Positions 1 to 14,413 of a DNA stretch of 58,469 nucleotides are shown here, one piece after another. This stretch comes from Rhizobium sp. Q54. Lineage in GTDB: Bacteria > Pseudomonadota > Alphaproteobacteria > UBA2966 > CAIVPW01. The notes under the pieces are model-generated. The model did no database searches and was not told where the DNA came from. It saw only the letters and a program-made list of their open reading frames with translations. The stretch covers positions 1 through 58,469 of the forward strand of contig CAMDCA010000008.1 in NCBI GenBank assembly GCA_945889645.1, given 5' to 3'. The stretch's first letter is position 1, and the number at the start of each line of letters is the position of its first letter. A program made the position numbers and the translations under genes.

Positions 1-132
1 AAGTCCCTACTGCGCGTCGCCGCAGAACGAACCACCGAAAGCCTTTGGCAGCGAGTCGGACAGCTACTCGATCGCTTCACGCCAGCAGAGTGCGTCAACT
101 ACATCCACCACGCCGGATACGTCACAACGTGA
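1..132 (+). mobile_element. IS630-family transposase, C-terminal fragment
   Basis: The reading frame is open from base 1 and ends with TGA at 130-132. The last 43 residues include RFTPAECVNYIHHAGY, which matches the usual end of IS630-type DDE transposases (xFTPxECxNYxxxAGY). The catalytic DDE residues would lie upstream, outside the window, so I cannot tell whether the element is intact. It is followed after 12 bases by the end of eno on the other strand. No terminal inverted repeat is recognisable in those few bases. The family assignment rests on this tail alone. Confidence 0.7.
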
Positions 133-144
133 TCGCAAAATGCT

Positions 145-2371
<2,227 letters not shown>

Positions 2372-2375
2372 GCGC

Positions 2376-4049
<1,674 letters not shown>

Positions 4050-4121
4050 CTACCTACACCACCAACTGTGAACGCGGCGGACCTGCCGCTTTGCCTACTT
4101 GGCGAGCGGTACTGCGGGGCC

Positions 4122-4607
4122 TTACGGGCCGGGAGCGCCGGGCGCCGGCGCGGCCGGAGTCGCGGCAGGCGCCGGAGCCGCAGCAGGTGCCGGGGCCGGG
4201 ACGAACGGAGCCGGCTGCACCGGAACCTCGTTCGGCAACTGGGTCGGCGGCGCAGCGCCAGGAACCGTCGGAGCCGGAACGACCGGTGCCGGAGCAGGCT
4301 GAAACGGCGCGGCGGGTGCCGGAATGGTCAGCGGCGTCAGGTTGGACGCGCGATCGAGCACCGAGCCACGGTTTGTACCGCCACCCAGCACCGCCAGCAG
4401 AATGCTGGTGAACATGAATGCGCCGGCCAGGATCGCCGTCGTGCGAGTCAGCAGGTTGGCCGTGGTGCGGCCGCTCATCAGGCCCAGGCCGCCACTCGCG
4501 CCGCCGCCGCCAATGCCAAGTCCGCCGCCCTCGCTGCGCTGCATGAGGACAACGCTGATGAGGCCCAGCGCCAGCAGAACGTGAATGACCAGAATGATGG
4601 TTTGCAT
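4122..4607 (-). CDS. secG: Preprotein translocase subunit SecG with Pro/Ala-rich tail
   Basis: Small inner-membrane partner of SecYE in protein export. The start at 4607 gives MQTIILVIHVLLALGLISVV, the first of two membrane helices, followed by the conserved VLMQRSEGGGLG loop and a second helix near residues 56-75. The frame extends upstream to 4679, but those codons do not look like SecG. After residue 90 the 161-residue protein is a low-complexity tail rich in Pro, Ala and Val. E. coli SecG is about 110 residues, but such tails are frequent in alphaproteobacteria. It is the first gene of the secG-pyrG-kdsA-eno run. Confidence 0.93.
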   Translation of the reverse strand: MQTIILVIHVLLALGLISVVLMQRSEGGGLGIGGGGASGGLGLMSGRTTANLLTRTTAILAGAFMFTSILLAVLGGGTNRGSVLDRASNLTPLTIPAPAAPFQPAPAPVVPAPTVPGAAPPTQLPNEVPVQPAPFVPAPAPAAAPAPAATPAAPAPGAPGP

Positions 4608-4701
4608 GGCCGCTCGGGGCTTGTCGGAGACTCGGCGCGGCCGCCCGAGGTCAGGGCAGGCTGCGTCGTGCGGATGCACGCCCTTCGGCGCGACGCGCGG
4701 G

Positions 4702-4730
4702 GTTATAGCACAGGGACTTAAGAACGCCAG
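4702..4730 (-). promoter_or_regulatory. Candidate promoter of secG-pyrG-kdsA-eno
   Basis: Read on the minus strand there is a TATAAC -10 (4702-4707) and, 17 bases upstream, a weak CTGGCG -35 (4725-4730). Transcription would begin near 4695, leaving a leader of about 88 bases before secG. The -10 is good and the -35 is poor, so this is an inference. Confidence 0.35.
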
Positions 4731-4739
4731 CGCGCCGGT

Positions 4740-5675
4740 TCAAGCCGAAGGCGAAGGATCTCCACCGGCAACGGGCGCCCCGGGCCGCCGACGCTCCTTT
4801 GGCACGATGCGTTGCCGCAGCCACCCGGCCAGCGTCAGGCCAAGGCCGAGCAGCAAGACGATCCAGCCAGGCCGGAAGCCCGCGTCGAACGAGAGGTTGG
4901 CGCCCAGCACTTCGGTCGCGCTGATTCGCCCCGCCGAACTGATGGCGTAATAGGTCGCCTCGGCCCCCATGCTGAGGACGCCGCTGGCGAGCGACAGGAT
5001 CGTCAGCCATGCCGTCGTCATCGTGCCGCGCCACGCGTAGAGCAGCCGGTACGCCAACAGCCAGATCAGGCCGCCGGCAAGGATCTGCGCTTCGGGCGTC
5101 TGCAGCTTGGTCAGCAGCAGATAGAAATGCAGCATCGCCAGGATGCCGACCGCATAGACCATCTGGTGCAGACGCTGCCAGCGGCGGCCACCGAGGCGGC
5201 GCACCATGGCATCGGTGGAGGTCACCGCCAGCGGCACCATGGCGAGGACCGCCAGCGTGCCGACCAGCAAGTAGAACCGCAGCACGACCTCGGAGGCGAT
5301 CCTGCCGAAGTCGTAGGCCATGTATGGAACGTAGATCCACAGGTGCACCGCCGAGTATGCGAACGCGGCGATGCCGACCATGCGGCGCACAGTGACGAGC
5401 TTGGGCCACGCCAGCGCGCGGCGCAGCGGCGTGACCGCCAGCGTCAGGACGATGAAGCGGATGCCCCACAGGCCCGTCTCGTTGAGCAGCGCCTTGAGGG
5501 CGAAGCCGCCGAGCTGGTCGGTGGCGTAGGCGTACGCCAGCCACACGCCGGGCGCGGCGATCAGCGCGAACGTGACGCTTTTCAGCGGCGAAAACGTCCC
5601 GGCTTTGTCGGTGAACGGCGCCAACGCGCGGCGCCGCACCTCGGCGGGGCTAAGGGCCACGGTGTGACCCCTCAT
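4740..5675 (-). CDS. msrQ: MsrQ/YedZ-type heme-binding membrane protein
   Basis: In known systems MsrQ is the inner-membrane b-type haem protein that passes electrons to the periplasmic methionine sulfoxide reductase MsrP. The 311-residue product has about six hydrophobic segments and the ferric-reductase-like fold. Candidate haem ligands are H111 (SAVHLWIY), H170 (RLHQMVYAVG) and H183 (AMLHFYLLL). The N-terminal region is about 80 residues longer than the E. coli protein, which is about 210 residues. It begins 13 bases after tpiA on the same strand. No msrP-like gene (molybdopterin domain, Tat signal) is visible in the window, so its partner must be elsewhere or missing. Confidence 0.85.
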   Translation of the reverse strand: MRGHTVALSPAEVRRRALAPFTDKAGTFSPLKSVTFALIAAPGVWLAYAYATDQLGGFALKALLNETGLWGIRFIVLTLAVTPLRRALAWPKLVTVRRMVGIAAFAYSAVHLWIYVPYMAYDFGRIASEVVLRFYLLVGTLAVLAMVPLAVTSTDAMVRRLGGRRWQRLHQMVYAVGILAMLHFYLLLTKLQTPEAQILAGGLIWLLAYRLLYAWRGTMTTAWLTILSLASGVLSMGAEATYYAISSAGRISATEVLGANLSFDAGFRPGWIVLLLGLGLTLAGWLRQRIVPKERRRPGAPVAGGDPSPSA

Positions 5676-5688
5676 CCGCCGCCCGGAC

Positions 5689-6489
5689 TCACGCCGGAGC
5701 CCGGACGGGCGCGCTCACTTCGTCGGGCTTCGGTACCGCCTCGATGATCTTCCAGAACGAATCGATCTTGAGGCTGGCGCCGCCAACCAGCGCGCCGTTA
5801 ACGTGCGGCACGCGCAGGATGTCGTGGCAATTGTCGGCCGTGACCGAGCCGCCATAGAGAATGCGGACCGAGTAGCCGTCATAATCCAGCACTTCGAACA
5901 GTTGGTCGCGAATGTGCTGATGCACGTCGCCGATCTCTTTCAGAGTCGGCGTGCGGCCGGTGCCAATGGCCCACACCGGCTCGTAGGCGATGATGAGGTT
6001 GCCGGCGTGGCTGGTCTCCGGCATCGAGTTGAGCAGCTGGCGGGTGACGACCTCGATGGTCTTGCCAGCGTTGCGCTCGGCGTCGGTCTCGCCGATGCAC
6101 ATGATCGCGCTCATGCGCGTGCGCTGGACGGCTTCACCCTTGGCGCGCACCACTTCGTCGGTCTCGCCATGGTCGCGACGGCGCTCGGAGTGGCCGACAA
6201 TCGTGCACGCCGCGCCGAGGTTGGCGATCTGCTCAGCCGACACGTCGCCGGTATGGGCACCCATGGTCAGCGGGCTGCAGTCCTGCGCCCCGACCTTGAT
6301 CGGCGTGGCGGAGAGGAAGGCGGCGACCGACCCCAACAGGGTCAGCGGCGGGCACACCGCGACGTCCACCGGCGGGCCGTAGCGGTTCAGCATGCGCTCG
6401 GCGAGGTCGTTGGCCAGGGCATGGCCGTCGCCGTGCATGCAGTTCATCTTCCAGTTGCCCGCGATAACTGGGATCGGTGCGTTCGCCAT
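5689..6489 (-). CDS. tpiA: Triose-phosphate isomerase
   Basis: Interconverts dihydroxyacetone phosphate and glyceraldehyde 3-phosphate. The start at 6489 gives MANAPIPVIAGNWKMN; the frame stays open upstream to 6720 but without family similarity. The 266-residue protein has catalytic K14 (GNWKMN), H100 (IVGHSERR) and E170 (IAYEPVWAIGTG), plus the phosphate-binding loop near RILYGGSVTADN. The last 12 or so residues form a short non-conserved tail. Together with eno this puts two glycolytic genes within 6 kb. Confidence 0.97.
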   Translation of the reverse strand: MANAPIPVIAGNWKMNCMHGDGHALANDLAERMLNRYGPPVDVAVCPPLTLLGSVAAFLSATPIKVGAQDCSPLTMGAHTGDVSAEQIANLGAACTIVGHSERRRDHGETDEVVRAKGEAVQRTRMSAIMCIGETDAERNAGKTIEVVTRQLLNSMPETSHAGNLIIAYEPVWAIGTGRTPTLKEIGDVHQHIRDQLFEVLDYDGYSVRILYGGSVTADNCHDILRVPHVNGALVGGASLKIDSFWKIIEAVPKPDEVSAPVRAPA

Positions 6490-7056
6490 CCTCTGCTCTC
6501 TCCCTCTCGGCCCGCCGACTGGTCGCGGACGTTCGGGATCACCACCGCCTGCCACCTGCTTGGCGCGGATTTCCGCGGCGGTCTTTTCGATCGCCAGGAA
6601 CCGCAAGGCCGTCGACGGGTGTGAGCCCCCGCCAGATGAATAGCACCGGGGTCGAGGACGGCAAACCGCCGGATGAGGTCCGCGGCGTTTTCGACGTTGT
6701 AGCCAGCGCGGGCCGCACAAGACGTTGTAGCCAGCGCGGGCCGCACAATAGGTACCGACGTGTCGGCCTCGGACTCGATAGTCCTGGCCGCGGAAGCGCG
6801 CGCCCCAGGTGGCGCCCTGGATGGCTAGGCCCAGCCCGGCCGCCGCCCCCGCCCATCCGGCTACCGGAGAAACCTACCCTCATCGAGGCAGGAGACCTCT
6901 CTCTCCTGCACCCTTGACCGCGTTGGGATGCTAGATTGGGGGACGGCCGCACCCGCTTGGTTCAGCCTTGGCGTGCGGCAAACCCATTGACTTCCGCCTC
7001 AATCGGACGCACTTCGGCGCCGAAACAGGCCGAAACGAGATAGCCTTTCAAACCAA
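6490..7056. other. 567-base intergenic region between divergent tpiA and ppiD
   Basis: The only clear structure I see is a perfect 28-base tandem duplication, listed separately. Open frames on both strands exist (for example 6539-6952 minus) but they are Arg/Pro/Gly-rich, match no family I know and lack ribosome binding sites. It must contain the promoters of tpiA and of the ppiD-trpE pair, but I cannot pick convincing boxes. Confidence 0.5.
6693..6748. repeat. Perfect 28-bp tandem duplication
   Basis: Bases 6693-6720 and 6721-6748 are identical, starting GACGTTGTAGCC and ending GGCCGCACAA. The copies abut with no spacer and lie in non-coding DNA. This looks like a recent slippage or unequal-crossover event, and the copy number could vary between strains. 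Confidence 0.9.
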
Positions 7057-9033
7057 ATGCTTGAAACACTCCGCGGCGCCACGCGGTCATGGTTCGTCCG
7101 TGGCCTGCTCCTCGTCATCGCCTCCACCTTCGCCCTGTATTTCGGGTCCGGCGGCAGCATGTTCTCGAGTCTTGCCAATCGGCCGGTGGCCACGGTTGGC
7201 AGCATCGAGATCTCGCAGCAGGAATTCGCCGAACAGTACCGGCAGCGGTTCGTTGGCCTCGGCGGACAGCTAACGCCCGACCAGGCACGCCAATTCGGTC
7301 TCCCGTACAGCGTTCTGTCAGACCTCGTGGCTGGCGCGCTGGTGGATAACGCGGCACGCGATCTCGGCATCGCCGTGTCAGACGCTATCCTGGCGGCCGA
7401 CATTCGCGCCCAGGTCGGCGACGTCACCCCGGCCATGTACCAGGCGATGCTGCGCCAGCAGGGCTACTCTGTGGCAAGCTTTGAGAAGGCGCTGCGGCGC
7501 GACCTGACCCGCTCGCAGCTGAGCGCCGCGCTCGCGCCGCAGACGGCGGTACCCAAGGTGCTGGCCGACACGCTGTATAGGTACCGCGAGCAGAAGCGCA
7601 TCGTGGAGTGGGTCGCCATTCCGGCGGCGCCGGCCACCGACATTGTCGCCCCCGACGACGGGGCGCTGCAGGTCTACTACGACGCCAACACGCGCCGGTA
7701 CACGGCGCCCGAGTTCCGCGACATCACCTACGTCGCTCTGACGCCGGCCGATGTGGCGGAGACCGTGCGCGTCACCGACGCCCAGATCGCCACCGAGTAC
7801 AACGCGCGCATCGTCGAGTTCACGACGCCCGATACGCGCGGCCTGTCGCAACTGTTCTTTGCCACCGAGGCCGAGGCCGTCGCCGCCCGCAAGCGCATCG
7901 ACGACGGCGTGGCGTTCGCCGATGCAGCGCGCGCTGACGCCGTTCCGCCGGCCGCTCCTGCCGCGGCACCGCCGGCCGCACCGCAGTTGCCCGGACTGAC
8001 GTTTGCGACCCCTGCCACCGCGCCCGACACGACCAGCATCGGCATCGTGCGGCGTGAGGAGTTGGGAGCTCCCGAGCTCGCCGACATCGTGTTTGCTCTC
8101 GACCAGGGCGGCATCGCCCAGCCGATCAAGAGCGCCTTCGGCTGGCACATCTATCGCGTCAATTCGGTGCAGCGCGGCGGCACCCGGCCGCTCGCAGAGG
8201 TGCAGGAAGTTCTGCGCGCCGAGCTGGGCCACGATCAGGCCCTGACCGAGCTCTACAACCTGTCCATCACCCTAGACGATGCTTTGGCCGGCGGTGCCAG
8301 CCTCGAAGAGGCCGCGCAGAAAGTCGGCGTCGCGGCCGGCAAAGAGACCATCGACGCCCAGGGCCGTAATCGCGCCGGTGACCGCGTCACCACACTGCCG
8401 CCGTTCGCCCAGTTCGTCACCACCGCGTACCGCACTGAACGCGGCCGCGAGTCGCTGTTGATCGACGCACCCGAGGGCGGCTACTTCGTCGTCCGCGTCG
8501 ACAACGTGATCGCACCGGCCCCGTTGGCGTTCGCCGACATCAAGGAACGCCTCACGGCCGATTGGATCGCCGAGCAGCGCATCAAACGCACCGAAGCCAG
8601 CGCCACGGAGTTCCTCGACAAGGCCAAGGCCGCCGAGTTGCCAAAGGCCGCCGCCGATGCCGCCTTCGATCTGCGCGAGACGCCGCCGTTCACACGCAGC
8701 GGCAATGGCCTCGACACCGCCAACAGCCTGGCGCCGCAGTTGATCGGCCAAATGTTCACCGTCAACGCCGGCGACTACGCCATGGCTCCCTCCGCGAACG
8801 GCGGCTACGTCGTGGCACGCCTCAAGGAAGTCGTCGCGGTTGAGCCGGCCGCGGCGGAAGGAGCCGTCGCCAGCATCCGCGCCGCGGTGGCGCGCGAAAT
8901 GGCGAACGATGTGCTGACGGCGTACCAAGGCGCTCTGCGCGACAAGTACGGCATCAACATCAACCAGCGCGCCCTGGACCAGGCGTTGACGCTCGCCACC
9001 CAGAACCTGCCGACCTTCCCAACCCCGCGCTAG
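7057..9033 (+). CDS. SurA/PpiD-like peptidylprolyl isomerase, membrane-anchored
   Basis: Probable periplasmic folding chaperone held in the inner membrane by one N-terminal helix (residues 14-32, FVRGLLLVIASTFALYFG), as in PpiD. A SurA_N-like helical region spans about residues 40-190. A parvulin/rotamase-like domain follows at about 240-390, seen in RGLSQLFFATEAEA and IKSAFGWHIYRVNSVQ, interrupted by an Ala/Pro-rich loop near residues 300-325. The 658-residue length matches PpiD. The trpE start follows the stop after 2 bases, so the two are co-transcribed, an order often seen in alphaproteobacteria. Whether the domain is catalytically active is not evident from the sequence. Confidence 0.88.
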   Translation: MLETLRGATRSWFVRGLLLVIASTFALYFGSGGSMFSSLANRPVATVGSIEISQQEFAEQYRQRFVGLGGQLTPDQARQFGLPYSVLSDLVAGALVDNAARDLGIAVSDAILAADIRAQVGDVTPAMYQAMLRQQGYSVASFEKALRRDLTRSQLSAALAPQTAVPKVLADTLYRYREQKRIVEWVAIPAAPATDIVAPDDGALQVYYDANTRRYTAPEFRDITYVALTPADVAETVRVTDAQIATEYNARIVEFTTPDTRGLSQLFFATEAEAVAARKRIDDGVAFADAARADAVPPAAPAAAPPAAPQLPGLTFATPATAPDTTSIGIVRREELGAPELADIVFALDQGGIAQPIKSAFGWHIYRVNSVQRGGTRPLAEVQEVLRAELGHDQALTELYNLSITLDDALAGGASLEEAAQKVGVAAGKETIDAQGRNRAGDRVTTLPPFAQFVTTAYRTERGRESLLIDAPEGGYFVVRVDNVIAPAPLAFADIKERLTADWIAEQRIKRTEASATEFLDKAKAAELPKAAADAAFDLRETPPFTRSGNGLDTANSLAPQLIGQMFTVNAGDYAMAPSANGGYVVARLKEVVAVEPAAAEGAVASIRAAVAREMANDVLTAYQGALRDKYGININQRALDQALTLATQNLPTFPTPR

Positions 9034-9035
9034 CC

Positions 9036-10550
9036 ATGGCGTTGCATCCGGCCACCACGGCGTTCACCCGCAACTACGATCAGGGCAAGCCCCAGGTCGT
9101 GTGGACCGACCTGGTTGCCGACCTCGAGACCCCGGTCTCGGCGATGCTGAAGCTGACCGGCGGCGCGCCGAATTCGTTCCTGCTCGAATCGGTCGAGCGC
9201 GGCGCCAATCGCGGCCGCTATTCGATCGTCGGCCTACGGCCCGACGTGGTGTGGCGCTGCTTCGGCGACCGCGCCGAGATCGCACGCGATGCCGAGAACG
9301 GCACCCCGCGCTTCACCCCTGCCAAAGAAGGCGCCCTCGCCTCCTTGCGTGCGCTGGTGCGCGAATCGCGCATCGAGTTGCCGCCCGAGTTGCCGCCGAT
9401 GGCCTCCGCCCTGGTCGGCTACGCCGGCTACGACATGGTGCGGCTGGTCGAGCGCATCCCGAACAAGAACCCCGACGTGCTGGGTGTGCCGGATGGCGTC
9501 TTCGTCCGCCCCACGGTCATGGCGATCTTCGACTCGGTGAAGGACGTCGTCACGGTCGTCACTCCGGTGTGGCCGAAGTCCGGCGTGACCGCGGCCCAGG
9601 CGCTGTCGCGCGCCACCGAGCGGCTTGAGCGGGCGATGCGCGACCTGGAAAAACCGCTGCACGCCGGCACTGCGACGACCGACGTCTCGGCGCTGCCCGA
9701 GCCGACCTCGAACCGCAGCCGCGCGCAGTACCACGCGATGGTGGCCAAGGCGAAAGAGTACATCGCCGCCGGTGATGTCTTCCAGGTCGTGCCGTCGCAG
9801 CGCATGAAGGTGCCGTTCGCACTGCCGCCCTTCGCGCTGTATCGCGCCCTGCGCCGCACCAATCCGTCGCCGTTCATGTTCTTCCTCGACTTCGACGGCT
9901 TCGCCGTCGTCGGTTCGAGCCCCGAGGTGCTGGTGCGCCTGCGCGACGGCACGGTGTCGATCCGCCCGATTGCCGGCACGCGCCCGCGCGGCGCCACCCA
10001 TGCCGAGGACGAGCGCCTGGCCGAAGAGATGCTGGCCGATCCCAAGGAGCGCGCCGAGCACCTGATGCTGCTCGACTTGGGGCGCAACGACGTCGGCCGC
10101 GTCGCCAAAATCGGTTCGGTCAAAGTGACCGACAAGATGATCGTTGAGCGCTACTCCCATGTCATGCACATCGTCTCCAATGTCGATGGCCAGATCGACC
10201 CGAAGCACGACGCCATGGACGCGCTGCTGGCCGGCTTCCCGGCCGGAACGGTGTCCGGCGCACCCAAGGTGCGCGCCATGGAGATCATCGATGAGCTGGA
10301 AAGCGAGCGCCGCGGCATCTACGCCGGCGCCGTCGGATATCTCTCCGCTAACGGCAGCCTCGACACCTGCATCGCCCTGCGCACCGCGGTGGTGAAGGAC
10401 GGCGTCATGTACGTCCAAGCCGGCGGCGGCGTCGTCGCCGACTCAGACCCCGAGGCCGAGTACCAGGAAAGCTGCAACAAGGCCAAGGCCCTCCTGCGTG
10501 CCGCCGAAGAAGCCGTGCGCTTCGCGACCAGCGACGACAAGTCGCTTTAG
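9036..10550 (+). CDS. trpE: Anthranilate synthase component I
   Basis: Converts chorismate and ammonia to anthranilate, the first step of tryptophan synthesis, working with TrpG. The 504-residue product carries the N-terminal feedback-inhibition motif LLES (residues 49-52, followed by VERGANRGRYSIVG). The chorismate-binding core has PIAGTRPRG, LLDLGRNDVGRV, FPAGTVSGAPKVRAMEII and AGGGVVADSDPEAEYQE. It is linked to the upstream PpiD-like gene and lies about 3.9 kb from trpG-trpD-trpC, with a deacetylase and the copper operon between. No leader peptide or attenuator can be placed in the 2-base gap, so any tryptophan control must act on the promoter upstream of ppiD. Confidence 0.97.
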   Translation: MALHPATTAFTRNYDQGKPQVVWTDLVADLETPVSAMLKLTGGAPNSFLLESVERGANRGRYSIVGLRPDVVWRCFGDRAEIARDAENGTPRFTPAKEGALASLRALVRESRIELPPELPPMASALVGYAGYDMVRLVERIPNKNPDVLGVPDGVFVRPTVMAIFDSVKDVVTVVTPVWPKSGVTAAQALSRATERLERAMRDLEKPLHAGTATTDVSALPEPTSNRSRAQYHAMVAKAKEYIAAGDVFQVVPSQRMKVPFALPPFALYRALRRTNPSPFMFFLDFDGFAVVGSSPEVLVRLRDGTVSIRPIAGTRPRGATHAEDERLAEEMLADPKERAEHLMLLDLGRNDVGRVAKIGSVKVTDKMIVERYSHVMHIVSNVDGQIDPKHDAMDALLAGFPAGTVSGAPKVRAMEIIDELESERRGIYAGAVGYLSANGSLDTCIALRTAVVKDGVMYVQAGGGVVADSDPEAEYQESCNKAKALLRAAEEAVRFATSDDKSL

Positions 10551-10557
10551 CCCGCCA

Positions 10558-10575
10558 CGCCCCGCGCGCGGGGCG
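10558..10575. terminator. GC palindrome between convergent trpE and yibQ-like genes
   Basis: An 18-base perfect palindrome (CGCCCCGCG followed by its complement) lies in the 33-base gap between two convergent stop codons. It could form a bidirectional hairpin, but there is no T-run, so intrinsic termination is uncertain. Confidence 0.35.
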
Positions 10576-10583
10576 GCACCCCG

Positions 10584-11567
10584 CTACTGGGCGGCCTTGG
10601 CCACCAGAGACGCGGGCGCCTCCACCTCAACCAGGGCAGTGAGCGGCACGAGCACGAAGCCGCGGGCCGCCAGAGTCGGCAGCCAAGCGCGCAACACCTC
10701 GATGGTGGCGGCCTTGGGGTGGGCGATGGCAATGGCCGACCCGTCGCGCCGCGCCGTCGCCTCGAGCACGCGGATTTGGGCGCGCACGGACTCCACCGTG
10801 TCCTCGTTGTCGAGGAACACGTCGCGCGCAACGTAGGGCACGCCGGCGGCACGGCTGGTAACGCGGCCGACCGAATGGCTGGTGGTCAGCGAGTCGAGGA
10901 ACAGCAGTCCGCGCGCGGCAAGCTCCTGCATCACCACGGTCATCGCGCCGCGGTCGGCGGTGAACTTGCTGCCCATGTGATTGTTGATGCCGACGATGCC
11001 CGGCACGCGGTCCAGCGCCCCCTGCATGCGCTTGCGCAGCTCGGCCGCGGTCAGGTCCGTCGTCAGCGCATTCGGCCCCGGCGTCACCAGGTCGGGCGCC
11101 TCCTCGGGTTCCATCGGCACGTGCAGCATCAGCTCATGGCCACGCGCGCGTCCCGCCTCCGCCAGTTGCGGCAGGTTCAGGGCGTACGTCATCAGCGACA
11201 GCGTCAGCGGTCCCGGCAACTCTATGACGCGGCGCGCGTTGGGCACTTGCACGCCAAGGTCGTCGATCACCACCGCAATGCGCGGCCGGCCGTCAGCCGG
11301 CGGCGCCGCCACGGCGAACTGACGCCACGCGGGCAAAGGTTCCGCGGGCGGTAGTGCTTGAACGGGTGGAACGAACGCCGGCGCGGGAGTCATCGCCCGC
11401 GGCGCCACCGGCTCGCGGGCCATCACCGTGGCGACCACCGCCGGCGGCGTTACGTCCGAGGCGCGCTCCAACGCGCCGAGCCCGGCACCAAATCCGGCCC
11501 CGGCGCCCAGCGCCGCGGCGCCGGCGATGGCCGCGCCGATCCAGATGCGAAGTGTCTTCTGCCGCAC
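10584..11567 (-). CDS. Divergent polysaccharide deacetylase (YibQ/DUF610) family protein
   Basis: A 327-residue envelope protein with an N-terminal membrane or signal segment (residues 8-33, Ala/Gly-rich) and a Pro-rich linker to about residue 95. The deacetylase-like fold follows: PRIAVVIDDLG, ELMLHVPMEPEE, GINNHMGSKFT, GLLFLDSLTTSHSV and SAIAIAHPKAATIEVL. These are the signatures of the divergent polysaccharide deacetylase family, which shares the NodB-type fold. The natural substrate is not known, and in other bacteria the gene is often near envelope-protease genes. Here it is convergent with trpE and follows cueR after 16 bases. Confidence 0.88.
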   Translation of the reverse strand: MRQKTLRIWIGAAIAGAAALGAGAGFGAGLGALERASDVTPPAVVATVMAREPVAPRAMTPAPAFVPPVQALPPAEPLPAWRQFAVAAPPADGRPRIAVVIDDLGVQVPNARRVIELPGPLTLSLMTYALNLPQLAEAGRARGHELMLHVPMEPEEAPDLVTPGPNALTTDLTAAELRKRMQGALDRVPGIVGINNHMGSKFTADRGAMTVVMQELAARGLLFLDSLTTSHSVGRVTSRAAGVPYVARDVFLDNEDTVESVRAQIRVLEATARRDGSAIAIAHPKAATIEVLRAWLPTLAARGFVLVPLTALVEVEAPASLVAKAAQ

Positions 11568-11583
11568 GCCGGAACCTTACCGC

Positions 11584-11997
11584 CTAGCGCGAGGCGGAAC
11601 CACTCCGCAAAGGAGCGGCAAGATCGGCGAGGATCGGACAGTCGGGCCGCGAATCGCCGTGGCACGACGACGCCAGGTGCAGCAGCGTCGAGCGCATCGC
11701 CTCCAACTCTTCGACCTTGCGGTTGATGTCCTCGATGCGCGCCTGCGCCATTGCCTTGACGTCGGCACTGGCGCGCTGGCGGTCGCGGTACAACTCCAAC
11801 AGCTCGCCGACCTGGTGCACCGAGAACCCGAGCCCGCGCGCGCGGTTGACGAAGCGCAGCGTCTCGACGTCCTTGGCGCTGTAGTCGCGGTAGCCGTTCG
11901 GGCGGCGCGGCGCCTCGGCCAGCAGGCCGACGCTCTCGTAATAGCGAATGGTCTTGGCGGTCACCCCCGATTGCTGGGCGGCTTCTCCGATGTGCAT
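11584..11997 (-). CDS. cueR: Cu(I)-responsive MerR-family regulator CueR
   Basis: MerR-type activator that senses Cu(I) or Ag(I) and distorts a promoter with a long spacer. The 137-residue protein has the N-terminal winged helix-turn-helix (MHIGEAAQQSGVTAKTIRYY). C112 and C120 in SCHGDSRPDCP are eight residues apart and match the Cu(I) ligands of E. coli CueR in number and position. S77 in RQRASADV is the serine that marks sensors of monovalent metals. It starts 10 bases after copA, so the regulator is probably made from the operon it controls. A matching operator lies before copA. Confidence 0.94.
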   Translation of the reverse strand: MHIGEAAQQSGVTAKTIRYYESVGLLAEAPRRPNGYRDYSAKDVETLRFVNRARGLGFSVHQVGELLELYRDRQRASADVKAMAQARIEDINRKVEELEAMRSTLLHLASSCHGDSRPDCPILADLAAPLRSGSASR

Positions 11998-12007
11998 GGC
12001 TCCCTAC

Positions 12008-14251
<2,244 letters not shown>

Positions 14252-14257
14252 TGCCCG

Positions 14258-14288
14258 TATATGGGGCTTCCTCTTCCTGGAAGGTCAA
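14258..14288 (-). promoter_or_regulatory. CueR-type promoter and operator of copA-cueR
   Basis: On the minus strand the -35 TTGACC (14283-14288) and the -10 CATATA (14258-14263) are 19 bases apart, the elongated spacing typical of MerR-family promoters. Between them lies a dyad, ACCTTCC-N7-GGAAGCC (14265-14285), almost identical to the E. coli copA operator ACCTTCC-N7-GGAAGGT. Together with the neighbouring cueR gene this makes copper-induced activation very likely. The predicted transcription start falls at or within a base or two of the A of the copA ATG. Confidence 0.88.
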
Positions 14289-14413
14289 GGTCGGCCCCGC
14301 AGATTCCGGGGAATCCCTTGACGGCCGCCCGGCTGCGGAGTTTGTTGCAGGCACCTCCGGGGGTCGCGCCAAAGCTTCTGCGCTTCATGAGGGACAGTCC
14401 GTAAGTATTTGTT

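Noticed and set aside
6444-6746. Minus-strand frame containing RAGYNVENAADLIRRFAVLD upstream of tpiA
   Set aside because: It overlaps the tpiA start in another frame, has no ribosome binding site, and I cannot match the segment to any family. It also spans the 28-bp duplication.
14252-14413. Possible tryptophan attenuator or leader peptide before trpG
   Set aside because: No short frame with consecutive Trp codons and no terminator/antiterminator pair is visible.
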